From Aldehydirespirator sp965261105 (GTDB lineage: Bacteria > Actinomycetota > Acidimicrobiia > Acidimicrobiales > Aldehydirespiratoraceae): 64,000 nt of DNA. The position numbers and the translations under genes are program-made. The stretch spans positions 372,001 through 436,000 of the forward strand of contig CBDHCM010000006.1 in the NCBI GenBank assembly GCA_965261105.1, read 5' to 3'. Positions 41,652-50,400 of the stretch are shown piece after piece (within the stretch, counting starts at the first letter, position 1; every line of letters begins with the position of its first letter). The notes under the pieces are model-generated. The model did not search any database. It had not been told where the DNA came from and was given only the letters and a program-made list of their open reading frames with translations.

Positions 41652-43742
41652 ATGAACGAGCGCGGCGCAGGCGGGCCGGGCTCCGGGCTGTCCCGCTCGC
41701 TGGGGCTGCGTCACGTCTTCGTGCTGAGCACCGGCGCGATGCTGAGTTCGGGGCTGTTCCTGCTGCCCGGCCTGGCTGCGGCCGAGGCCGGACCGAGTGC
41801 GGTGCTGGCCTACGCCCTGGCCGGCGTCATCGCCGTGCCCGCCATGCTCAGCGTGGCCGAGCTTTCAACGGCCATGCCGCGGGCGGGGGGCGCCTATTAC
41901 TTCCTGGTGCGGGCCTTCGGGCCGGCCGTCGGCACGGTGTCAGGTGTGGCCACCTGGCTGTCGCTGGTGTTGAAGGACGCCTTCGCGCTGGTCGGCATGA
42001 GCGCCTACCTCAATATCGCCTTCGACGTGCCGGCCAAGCCGCTGGCCGTCGGCCTCATCGCCGCGTTCACCATCGTCAACGTCATCGGGTCCAAGGCCAG
42101 CGCCGGGCTGCAGGTGGTGCTGGTCGGGTTCGTGCTGGCGGTGATGGGCTGGTTCATCGTCGCGGGACTGCCGGACGTCGGCTCCGGCGACGGCTCACTG
42201 CACCCGTTCTTCGCCCACGGAACGGGTGGACTGGTGAGCGTCATCGGCTTCGTGTTCGTGTCCTATGGCGGGTTGACGAACGTGGCCAGCGCAGCCGAGG
42301 AGATCAGGGACCCGTCCCGCAACATCCCCCTGGGCATGGGACTGTCGCTGCTGGTGGGCACGGCGGTGTACACCCTGGGCGTGCTCGTGGCCGTGGCCGT
42401 GGTGCCTGCTCAGCAACTCCACGACGACCTTGCCCCCATATTCACCGCGGCCGAGGGCATGATGCCCGAGCTGGGGGCGGCGCTGGTGGCGCTGGCCGCG
42501 CTGGCCGCGTTCTCGTCGGCCGCCAATGCCGGCATCCTCGCCGCGGCCCGGTACCCGCTGGCGATGAGCCGCGACCGCCTGCTGACGGTGCAGTTCGGTC
42601 GGTTGAGCCGGTTCAACACTCCGGTGTGGGGGATCATGGTGACCGGCGCGGGGATGGCGGCGGTGGTGCTGGCGCTCGACGTGGCCGCCATCGCCAAGAT
42701 GGCCAGCGCCTTCGTGCTGTTGACCCTGGCGCTGGTGAACGCGGCGGTTATCGTGCTGCGGGCGTCGCGGATATCTTCCTACGCCCCCGGCTTCACCGCT
42801 CCGCTGTTCCCGTACCTGCAGCTGGCCGCGATCGCGATCAACGTGTACCTCATCGCCGAGCTCGGCCCTCAGGCGCTGCTGCTCACCGGGGCGTCGGCGA
42901 CCGCGGCAGTGGGGTGGTACGTGTTCTACGGTCGCAGGCGGTCGGTGCACGGCGGCGCCATCTATCACGTGTTCGAGCGCTGGGGCCGGCTGGTGGACCG
43001 GGGCCTGGACCGCGAGCTGAGCGCCGCGATGCAGAGCCACGGCCTGCGCGCCGCCGACGAGTACCCGGGGCTGATCGCTCGGGCCGCGGTGGTGAGCATC
43101 CCCGAGGGCACCGACATCAACGAGGCTGCTGTGCGGGCTTCGGAAGTGCTGTCGGCCCAGACCAACGTCGACACGGCCACGGTGACCGACCGGTTCCTGG
43201 AGTCGGGCTCGCTGTGGATCCAACCCTCGGAGCTGCATCCCACGGCAACGCCGGTGGCCTTCTTCGACACCGACGACGATCACCTGGTGATCGTGCGGGC
43301 CGCGGGCGGCATCCGCATCCCGGCGGCCTGGGGCGGCCGGGACGAGCAGGTGAAGGCGCTGTTCTTCCTGGCCGGGTGCACCGCTGCCCCCGGCCGGGCT
43401 CTGCGGCTGGCCGGCGAGCTTGCCGCTTACCTGCACTCGGACCGGGCCGAGGCGGTGGCCGAGGCCGCCTACGAGGCCGAGGTCAAGGAGGCCCTGCTGC
43501 CCGATCTATCGATCGGGCAGTACCCGCTGCTGCCGGAACTGTCCACCGCCGCGCTCATCGGGCGGCGGGTGGGGGCACTCACCATCAACCGCGGCTTCTA
43601 CCTGGAGGCGGTCAGCCGCGAGGGCCGGGTGCTGCGGGCCGATGCCGACCTGGTGCTGGAGGCCGACGACCAGATCACCGTGCTCGGACCGCCCAACAGC
43701 CTTCCCCCGCTGGACGACGTGGCCAAGCTCCTGGCTGAATGA
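41652..43742 (+). CDS. APC-superfamily amino-acid permease with EIIA-like and TrkA-C domains
   Basis: 696 residues from ATG 41652. Residues 10-440 are an APC transporter with about 12 helices (LRHVFVLSTGAMLSSGLFLL, GGAYYFLVRAFGPAVGTVSG, VSYGGLTNVASAAEEIRDPS). Residues about 480-600 resemble a PTS EIIA-2 fold (ASEVLSAQTNVDTATVTDRF, VKALFFLAGCTAAPGRALRL), but the phospho-His position reads TPVAFFDTDD. Residues about 630-690 form a TrkA-C (RCK-C) ligand domain (VSREGRVLRADADLVLEADD). Start is uncertain: the frame is open to GTG 41538, but those 38 residues are repeat-like and lie partly upstream of a TAGGTT box (41559-41564). It probably couples uptake to a cytoplasmic regulatory ligand. Confidence 0.82.
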   Translation: MNERGAGGPGSGLSRSLGLRHVFVLSTGAMLSSGLFLLPGLAAAEAGPSAVLAYALAGVIAVPAMLSVAELSTAMPRAGGAYYFLVRAFGPAVGTVSGVATWLSLVLKDAFALVGMSAYLNIAFDVPAKPLAVGLIAAFTIVNVIGSKASAGLQVVLVGFVLAVMGWFIVAGLPDVGSGDGSLHPFFAHGTGGLVSVIGFVFVSYGGLTNVASAAEEIRDPSRNIPLGMGLSLLVGTAVYTLGVLVAVAVVPAQQLHDDLAPIFTAAEGMMPELGAALVALAALAAFSSAANAGILAAARYPLAMSRDRLLTVQFGRLSRFNTPVWGIMVTGAGMAAVVLALDVAAIAKMASAFVLLTLALVNAAVIVLRASRISSYAPGFTAPLFPYLQLAAIAINVYLIAELGPQALLLTGASATAAVGWYVFYGRRRSVHGGAIYHVFERWGRLVDRGLDRELSAAMQSHGLRAADEYPGLIARAAVVSIPEGTDINEAAVRASEVLSAQTNVDTATVTDRFLESGSLWIQPSELHPTATPVAFFDTDDDHLVIVRAAGGIRIPAAWGGRDEQVKALFFLAGCTAAPGRALRLAGELAAYLHSDRAEAVAEAAYEAEVKEALLPDLSIGQYPLLPELSTAALIGRRVGALTINRGFYLEAVSREGRVLRADADLVLEADDQITVLGPPNSLPPLDDVAKLLAE

Positions 43743-43757
43743 TCGTCGCGTGCTCTC

Positions 43758-44058
43758 AGCCTGGATCCACCGATAAGCGGGCCGGTGGGGATGGTTCGCC
43801 AGCATCGACGCCAGCACCGACAGAACGAACTTCAATGGGTTTGCCACATGTGGGGTGGTTAACTGCTTGATGTTCGTGGCGAACCGCGATCGAGCACTTT
43901 TTCCAGCCCGTCGATCCCACCTGGTGTGCTGTTCACAGGAAGTGCCTCCCCGCGTGGCGAGCATGTCAGACCAGATCATCGGCGTACTCCCACGTCGGGA
44001 GGCCTTTCTGGTGGACGCGCCAACCCCTGTGCACTCACCGCTTCGGTGGATCCAGGCT
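43758..44058 (-). mobile_element. Non-autonomous IS1380-type element (MITE-like)
   Basis: About 300 bp bounded by the inverted ends AGCCTGGATCCACCG (43758) and CGGTGGATCCAGGCT (44058). These match the ends of the IS at 52882-54523. Read on the minus strand, its first 190 bp also resemble that IS: CCACCAGAAAGGCCTCC, GGGGAGGCA(C/T)TTCCTGTGA and GGGATCGACGGG(C/T)TGGA occur in the same order. The transposase gene is almost wholly deleted. It ends about 40 bp upstream of the SDR start. Confidence 0.75.
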
Positions 44059-44099
44059 AAGTTGATCGGGTTGGCCGGGCCCGACCAAAGGGGACCGAC

Positions 44100-44870
44100 A
44101 TGGAATTGGCAGGGGCTTCGGCCATCGTCACCGGCGGCGCCTCGGGGATCGGCCGGGCGTGCGCGCACCGGCTGGCCGCACTGGGTGCACACTGCGTGAT
44201 CCTCGACATCCAGGCGGCCAAGGGGGCCGAGGCGGCCGCCGAGGTGGCCGGCCTGTTCGTGGAGGGCGATGTGGCCGAGGAGGAGCCGGTGCAGGCCGCG
44301 GTGGACGCCGCCGGCGAGCTGGGCCCGCTGCGGGTGCTGGTCAACTCGGCGGGCGTCGCCTCCGCGGTGCGCACGGTGGACCGCCAGGGCCAGCCGATGC
44401 CCCTTGAGCGGTTCGAGCGGGTGGTGGCCACAAATCTCATCGGGACGTTCAACTGCATCCGGCTGGCCGCGGCGGCCATGGCCCGCACCGAGCCGGTGGA
44501 CGCCGACGGCCAGCGGGGAGCGATCGTCAACATGGCCTCGGTGGCAGCCTTCGACGGCCAGACCGGCCAGAACGCCTACTCGGCCTCCAAGGGCGGGGTG
44601 GTGGGCATGACGCTGCCCATAGCCCGCGACCTGGTGCCTCTGGGCGTGAGGGTCAACACCATCGCCCCCGGACTCATCGACACGCCCATCTACGGCACCG
44701 GTGAGGAGGGCGAGCGGTTCAAGGCCCGCCTGGCTACCGGAGTGCTGTTCCCCAAGCGGTTGGGCACTGCCGACGAGCTGGCCTCGATGGTGATGGAGCT
44801 CCTCACCAACGACTACATGAACGGCGAGACCATAAGGGTCGACGCCGGCATCCGCCTGCCTCCCAAGTGA
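44100..44870 (+). CDS. SDR-family 3-hydroxyacyl-CoA dehydrogenase, HSD10-like
   Basis: 256 residues. The NAD-binding motif is IVTGGASGIGRACAHRL and the catalytic residues lie in VNMASVAAFDGQTGQNAYSASKGG (Ser, Tyr-x3-Lys; given here as ASVAAFDGQ and NAYSASKGG). MTLPIARDLVPLGVRVNTIA and NGETIRVDAGIRLP match type 2 3-hydroxyacyl-CoA dehydrogenase / 3-hydroxy-2-methylbutyryl-CoA dehydrogenase (HSD17B10). The reaction oxidises (S)-3-hydroxyacyl-CoA with NAD+ in beta-oxidation or isoleucine breakdown. The ATG at 44100 is preceded by AAAGGGGA. The MITE ends in its promoter region, so transcription may be driven partly from the element. Confidence 0.88.
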   Translation: MELAGASAIVTGGASGIGRACAHRLAALGAHCVILDIQAAKGAEAAAEVAGLFVEGDVAEEEPVQAAVDAAGELGPLRVLVNSAGVASAVRTVDRQGQPMPLERFERVVATNLIGTFNCIRLAAAAMARTEPVDADGQRGAIVNMASVAAFDGQTGQNAYSASKGGVVGMTLPIARDLVPLGVRVNTIAPGLIDTPIYGTGEEGERFKARLATGVLFPKRLGTADELASMVMELLTNDYMNGETIRVDAGIRLPPK

Positions 44871-44927
44871 CACCCGATCCGGTGCCCGAGGCGTTGTGGG
44901 CAAGCCGCCGCCCCGGTAGAATCCCGC

Positions 44928-45006
<79 letters not shown>

Positions 45007-45008
45007 AA

Positions 45009-45044
45009 AAGCCCAGGTCAGAGCATATGCGCTGGTCTGGGCTT
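45009..45044 (+). terminator. Hairpin after tRNA-fMet
   Basis: AAGCCCAG and CTGGGCTT flank an inner CAG/CTG pairing and a 10-nt loop. A second hairpin of the same outer sequence type follows the right attachment copy at 57607. The T-tract is weak. Confidence 0.55.
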
Positions 45045-45062
45045 CATTCGCGCTCAGGCCGA

Positions 45063-45083
45063 TCTTCTAATAGATTTTCTAAT
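45063..45083 (+). repeat. Island-end 21-bp repeat, left copy (possible arm site)
   Basis: TCTTCTAATAGATTTTCTAAT occurs here with spacing of 56 bp from the att core; the right copy at 57419 differs by one base. Each contains TTCTAAT twice, as seen in recombinase or excisionase binding sites. Confidence 0.55.
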
Positions 45084-45252
45084 ATGCGGTCCGCGACGGC
45101 CAGCGGATTACCAAGAACCGGAGTTGCTCGCCGGTCATGTCGGCCCGCTCTCTTACGGCTTACAAGGCTTCGGGAGATGGCCATACAGCACGTCTTAGCG
45201 AAGAAGAGTGTTGCGCGCACCGACACTTTCGCGTAACGTTACGGACTAGCCC

Positions 45253-45280
45253 ACCCGGCCCTTTATGGGCCGGGTTTTTT
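45253..45280 (+). terminator. Strong intrinsic terminator at left of island
   Basis: ACCCGGCCC-TTTAT-GGGCCGGGT followed by TTTTT forms a near-ideal rho-independent terminator on the plus strand. It directly abuts the stop of the minus-strand NYN gene and would shield it from antisense transcription coming from the tRNA side. Confidence 0.8.
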
Positions 45281-46018
45281 CTACCAGTCGGTCGGCTTGG
45301 CAAGTGTTCCGACCGGGTCCGGTAGCTGGCAGGCCGAGAAGTCCGCTCTCTTGAGCTGGTACCACCAGTGCCCACCCGCCCCGTGGCTGGCCTCTCCCCG
45401 GAGATCCCCGGCCAACTGGCTGCTGCTGGGATTGACCATACCGACCGGAACCCGAAGTCGACTCTCCCGAATCGGGAGGCGAAGGTCGCTGTCGTTCGAG
45501 ATGATGATCGCCGCGTCTACCTGCCCTCCAACCACATCTAGTAGGAGGTGTGACGCCACGTTCACGTCGGTGCTCTTCTCCTCCCAGTGTTGATGGGAGG
45601 CCATGAATACGGCGTCCGGCACATCGTTCCCTTCTGAATCGCGCACCATCACCGGCCACCCTGAAGTTGTCAGGACCGGCTTGCCCCCCGGTCCCCTGGT
45701 AGCCAAGGGAGCGGTCTTTAGCCGGCTTACGAACCTGCCCTTCTCGAACACGTCGAATGATCCCTGCTGTCGGAGGGCGGCGATGTATCGGTCCTGGTTT
45801 CTCCGACCCTCGGCGTTGTAGCTGCCGGCGATGAAGGCCGTGCAGTACACGATCCGCTGCAGCGTCGCACCTCGCGCAAGCCAGGCGGGGCGGCCGTCGA
45901 GCAGCCTCTGGCTTAACTTGCGAAGGTCAAGCCACCGCCAACCAGGTTGACCGCGGCCTACCACCTTCCTGCCGCCGTAGTACAGATTGAGTCCGTCTAT
46001 GTAGACGCCTACGCGCAT
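45281..46018 (-). CDS. NYN-domain (LabA/DUF88-like) putative RNase
   Basis: 245 residues. The PIN-like NYN fold has VGVYIDGLNLYYGGR (Asp8 and Asn11), a central EEKSTDVNVASHLLLDVV, and AAIIISNDSDLRLPIRE followed by GMVNPSS. The conserved acidic residues for metal-dependent RNA cleavage are therefore present. Bacterial NYN proteins of this type are found in phage and defence loci. It is the first cargo gene inside the island, transcribed leftward and divergent from the DUF4143 gene across a 172-bp AT-rich promoter region. No antitoxin is obvious. The ATG start is preceded by GGCGGGCAC. Confidence 0.82.
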   Translation of the reverse strand: MRVGVYIDGLNLYYGGRKVVGRGQPGWRWLDLRKLSQRLLDGRPAWLARGATLQRIVYCTAFIAGSYNAEGRRNQDRYIAALRQQGSFDVFEKGRFVSRLKTAPLATRGPGGKPVLTTSGWPVMVRDSEGNDVPDAVFMASHQHWEEKSTDVNVASHLLLDVVGGQVDAAIIISNDSDLRLPIRESRLRVPVGMVNPSSSQLAGDLRGEASHGAGGHWWYQLKRADFSACQLPDPVGTLAKPTDW

Positions 46019-46165
46019 GTGCCCGCCTTCTCGAGTCGGTCATCAGCGCGTTCAAGAATGTCCATGGTGTCCTCGGGGATCTCGCGCGGCTCCATCTGGG
46101 TCAGACGGCTACGATACAGCTCCAACCCGACTATGACTACTATCTGAGTAAAAAAGATCAAAAGA

Positions 46166-46185
46166 TAATCAACAGTCTATACTTG
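46166..46185 (+). promoter_or_regulatory. Promoter region of the DUF4143-NACHT operon
   Basis: The AT-rich segment before 46191 contains TATACT (46176-46181), a good -10 box, 9 nt before the ATG. AT-rich DNA continues upstream (AAAAAAGATCAAAAGATAAT). The region is shared with the divergent NYN gene. Confidence 0.45.
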
Positions 46186-46190
46186 GGGCC

Positions 46191-47474
46191 ATGTCAGAAT
46201 TTCGGCGCTCCCAGATGGACACGCTCTGCAAGCGGCTTTCCGAGCCGCCGCATCGGCTGATTGTGGTCACCGGCGCGCGGCAGACAGGTAAGACGACAGC
46301 CACACGCCAGGCGGTCTCTTCCCTAAGGCGCCCATACCGATACGAAGCGGCTGACATGCCCGACGAGCGTGGGGTGCAGGCGGTGCCCAACTTGTCCCAG
46401 GCGGTGCCCTACTTGTCCACGGAGGACGGTGGGGGCTCGGTGTCTTTCTCCGCTGTGCGTAACCGGCGGTGGCTGGAAGACGTTTGGAGGGACAGCCGGC
46501 GTCACGCGTGGCAGTCCGCACGCGGCTTCGTGCTCGTTCTCGATGATGTCCAGAGGATCGCTGGCTGGTCGGACTCGGTCAAGGGTCTGTGGGATGCCGA
46601 CCGTGTCAGTGGTTGCCCGCTGCACGTGGTGATCGTCCGGTCGACTCCGATGTTGATGCAGGCAGGTTTGAGCGAGAGCCTCGCGGGGCGCTTCGAGTCG
46701 GTACGGGTCACTCACTGGACCTTTCCGGAGATGTCCGATGCATACGGTATGGATCTGGAGCAGTACGTCTATTTCGGCGGCTACCCCGGCGCGTCTCGGT
46801 GGATCCACGATTTCGAGCGCTGGAGCGCCCACGTACGCGAGGCGCTGATCAAGCCGACCATCGAGCTTGATGTGCTCTCGATGAGACGAGTCGAAAAGCC
46901 AGTTCTGCTCAAGCGCCTGTTCGAGTTGGGGGCGACCTACTCGGGGCAGCGACTGTCGTACAACAAGATGCTCGGCCAACTCCACGGCGCTGGCAACACC
47001 ACCACGCTTGCTCGCTACCTCACGCTGCTGGCCAATGCAGGCCTCCTGACCGGGCTGTCCAAGCACACCGGGCGCCCGGTGTTGACGAAGGCCTCGTCCC
47101 CGAAGCTGAACGTGCTCAACACGGCGCTGATGGCTGTCACCTCCGGATACACGTTCGCAGAGGCTCGTGCCGACCGCTCGCAATGGGGGCGTATGGTCGA
47201 AAGCGCTGTCGGAGCGCATCTACTCAACACATCGTCGCCTCGTACCGACGTCAAGTACTGGCGCGACGGAGGCCACGAAGTCGACTTCGTCGTCCAGAGA
47301 GGGCCGCGAACCGTCGCAATCGAGGTAAAGAGCGGAAAGGGGTCGGAGGAACGCTCGGGCTTGGCCGAGTTCGAGAGGCGCTTCGACCCGCAGGCCACGC
47401 TGGTCGTTGGTCAGGACGTGGAGCTGGGCGAGTTCCTCTCGCAGCCGACAGACCACTGGATCGATGCCACATGA
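46191..47474 (+). CDS. AAA_14/DUF4143 P-loop ATPase
   Basis: 427 residues. Walker A is VVTGARQTGKTTATRQAV (near residue 27), Walker B is FVLVLDDVQRIAGW, and the DUF4143 end contains YWRDGGHEVDFVVQRG then RTVAIEVKSGKGSEERSG, a PD-(D/E)xK-like E-V-D...E-x-K arrangement. The stop overlaps the start of the giant NTPase gene (ATGA), so the two products are made together. DUF4143 proteins are widespread ATPases of uncertain function. Tight coupling to a NACHT-like protein suggests it is a regulator, sensor or effector of that system. It is not a close copy of the DUF4143 gene at 11039. Confidence 0.85.
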   Translation: MSEFRRSQMDTLCKRLSEPPHRLIVVTGARQTGKTTATRQAVSSLRRPYRYEAADMPDERGVQAVPNLSQAVPYLSTEDGGGSVSFSAVRNRRWLEDVWRDSRRHAWQSARGFVLVLDDVQRIAGWSDSVKGLWDADRVSGCPLHVVIVRSTPMLMQAGLSESLAGRFESVRVTHWTFPEMSDAYGMDLEQYVYFGGYPGASRWIHDFERWSAHVREALIKPTIELDVLSMRRVEKPVLLKRLFELGATYSGQRLSYNKMLGQLHGAGNTTTLARYLTLLANAGLLTGLSKHTGRPVLTKASSPKLNVLNTALMAVTSGYTFAEARADRSQWGRMVESAVGAHLLNTSSPRTDVKYWRDGGHEVDFVVQRGPRTVAIEVKSGKGSEERSGLAEFERRFDPQATLVVGQDVELGEFLSQPTDHWIDAT

Positions 47475-50400
47475 GCACTGTGGTGCCTCGCACCTGCACC
47501 GAACTGCGCGACGAGGGAGCCGGCGACGGTGGCGATGCCCGCATGCTTCTTGGCGACAACGCGCCCCTTAGCAAGTTCCGCTCAACGCCCGCCTTTGTGC
47601 TGCTCGGCGACCCAGGGGCGGGCAAGACGACCGAGTTCGACCAGGAGTGGAAAGCACTCGGTGATGCCGCGCTGTTGCTCACTGCACGGAACTTCATCAC
47701 TCTGGATCCTGGCTCGCATCCGGAGTGGTGCGACCGGGTCCTCTTCATCGACGGCCTCGACGAGATCCGAGCGGGCAAGGAAGACTCGCGCGTTCCGTTG
47801 GACGAGATCCGCAACCGGCTCGATCGGCTCCAACCACCGGGCTTCCGTATCTCGTGCCGCGAGGCGGACTGGCTCGGGCACGGCGATCGGCAGAGCCTCA
47901 AGGCGGTGTCGCCTGACTCAAGGATCGTTGTGCTGAAACTCGACCCGCTTACGGAGGAGTCGGCCCGCCAACTGTTGGAAACACGGCATTCTGTGTCTGA
48001 CGGTCGAGCGTTCATAGCCGAAGCGCACCGTCTGGGCCTCGGGGCGATGCTGCGTAATCCGCTGACGCTGGAGTTGTTAGCTGGTGCGGTCAAGCAGGGC
48101 AATGAGTGGCCCAAGACCCGGCTGGAGGCTTTCGAGATTGCCTGCCACAAGATGGCCGCCGAACTAAACCCCGAGCATTTGGCGGGTTCCCGAGCCCGGC
48201 CGACGTCGACGGTCATGGACGCAGCCGGCTACCTGAGCACCCTGCATTTGCTGTCGGGCACGGGCGGGTACTCGCTGCCTTCGAGCGTCGCGGCGCCTTC
48301 AGTCGTTGCTCTTGCCGAACTGGGTGAGACTCCTGGTGGACTGTCTCTTGACGAACTAGCGCACGCGCTGAGAACGAAGTTGTTCACAACAGCTCGCTTG
48401 GAGAGAGCGTTCCTTCCCATACACCGCCAGGTCGCGGAATTTCTCGCTGGGCGGTATCTGGCCAAGCTCATCGGCGACGGCCTGCCAGCTCGGAGAGTGG
48501 TTTCGCTCATGACTGGCAAGACCGACGATCGCGTGGTCACTTCGTTGCGGGGTCTGTCTGCCTGGCTGGCCGCGCACAGCCGCGAGGCGCGCCCGCTGCT
48601 TATCGATGCCGATCCGGTGGGCGTAGGACTGTACGGCGACATCGAGGGCTTTACGGCCGACGACAAGAGGCGGCTCTTGGAGTCGCTGTCCACGTTCTTC
48701 GCGGAGGCGTCCCTGCTCGACTCCGGGCATGGAGATGACATGGCTCGGGCGTTCCGGTCTCTATCTACTGCCGACATGGTGCCTGCCATGAGGGACCTGC
48801 TTCACGGCAAGATCGAGAGTGCCGCCGACGAAGAGCTTGCGGCTCTGATCCTGGATGTGCTCTCGCACGCGGAGGATCGAAACTCCATCGCCGATCTAGG
48901 ACCAGATCTCAAGACAATCCTCACCGGCGACACACGATCGTCGCGAATCCGGAGGAGGGCCTTGGATGCCTACCTACAAGTCGTCCGTGCCAGTGACGAT
49001 CGCACGCGAGTTCTCAGGTCGCTGCTGGACGCGATTCAAGACAGCTCGGTACCTGACCCCGATGACGAGGTCCGCGGAGCCCTGCTGGAGATCCTCTACC
49101 CGGACACGATCACACCATCAGAGGTGTGGCGCTACGCCCTCTCGCGAACACGCCACGACCCGATCGGCGGCTTCTGGAGGTTCTGGAACCTGACTCTCCT
49201 GGACAAGTCCTCGGATCAACACCTCGTGGAACTGCTCGACTCCCTGCACGAGGACGCTTCTCGCCTCATCCCGGCCTTGGAGCAGTCCCGCCTAGGGGCT
49301 CTTCCCGTAGAACTCCTAGCGCGCTGCCTAGAGGCCAAAGGTGACAACCATGAGCCTGCGCAGCTGTATGACTGGCTCGCCACTGCCGGGAGCTCTCTTG
49401 GGCGATCCCATCGCAAGGAGAAGCCCCTACATCGGGTCCGGGCGTGGCTGGAGGAACGTCCCGAAGTCCTGAAGAAGATCTTTCTCACCTGGCTCCGACA
49501 GCGCGATCCCGACGACTCCCTTCGTCCCCTCGGATATTGGTTCTGCGAGGCTCTGCACGACAGCACGCCTCCGCCGGACTTCGGGCTGTGGTGCCTCAAT
49601 CAGGCGATCGAAGTCAGCGGCACCGAACCGGACGTGTCGCAGGCGCTGCTCTGGCAGGCGTACAGGTCGCTGCAGTCGACGACAGGGATGGGCTTGACGC
49701 CTGAGACACTGCGCGAGCGAACACACGGCCACCCGGCACTGGCCCAGCATCTCGACGAGCTGCGCGCACCCCGCTCGTCCCGCGTGTCTGCGATCGAGGA
49801 TGAGCATCGCCGGAAGATGGATGAACTTGAGAGGCAGTGGGACGAGGAACGACGGCAAGAGCGCGAGGACTGGGCGAAGCACCTCCACGAACAAGAGGCC
49901 GAGCTGCGGGAGAACAGGTTCTGGCCTCGGAACCTGCACCCATTGGCGATGGCGTACCTCGGTGAGGCTCTCGGGGTCGACCGACACGAATCGCCCAAGG
50001 ATCGCATCGGGGACCTCATTGGCGGCGATCCGCGCCTAGTGGACGCGGTCATGGCCGCGTTGCGGGGCGCTGTGTCGCGCGATGACGTCCCTGAGGTCGG
50101 CCAGACGGTCTCGTGGTCGCTCGAGTCGGAGCACTCATGGTTGGCATTCCCCGTGCTCGCGAGCCTGGACCTGCTCGACAAGGAGGATCCGGCGCGCCTG
50201 GACGCGCTCCAGAAAGCGCAGAAGCGCAAGGTTCTGGCCATCTACTACTGCGTCCGGCATGGTGCTGAGACCCCACGTTGGCACGACCGATGGCTTCGGC
50301 ACGACCCCGACCTGGTTCTCGACATTCTGTATCGATGCGCGGTGGCAGCGGTTCGCGCCGGTAAGGAGTTCCCGCCTGGCTTGAATGACTTGGACGGTGC

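Noticed and set aside
47183..47470. N-terminal extension of the NACHT-like protein
   Set aside because: It lies out of frame inside the DUF4143 gene; ATG 47471 overlaps that stop as expected for coupled genes.
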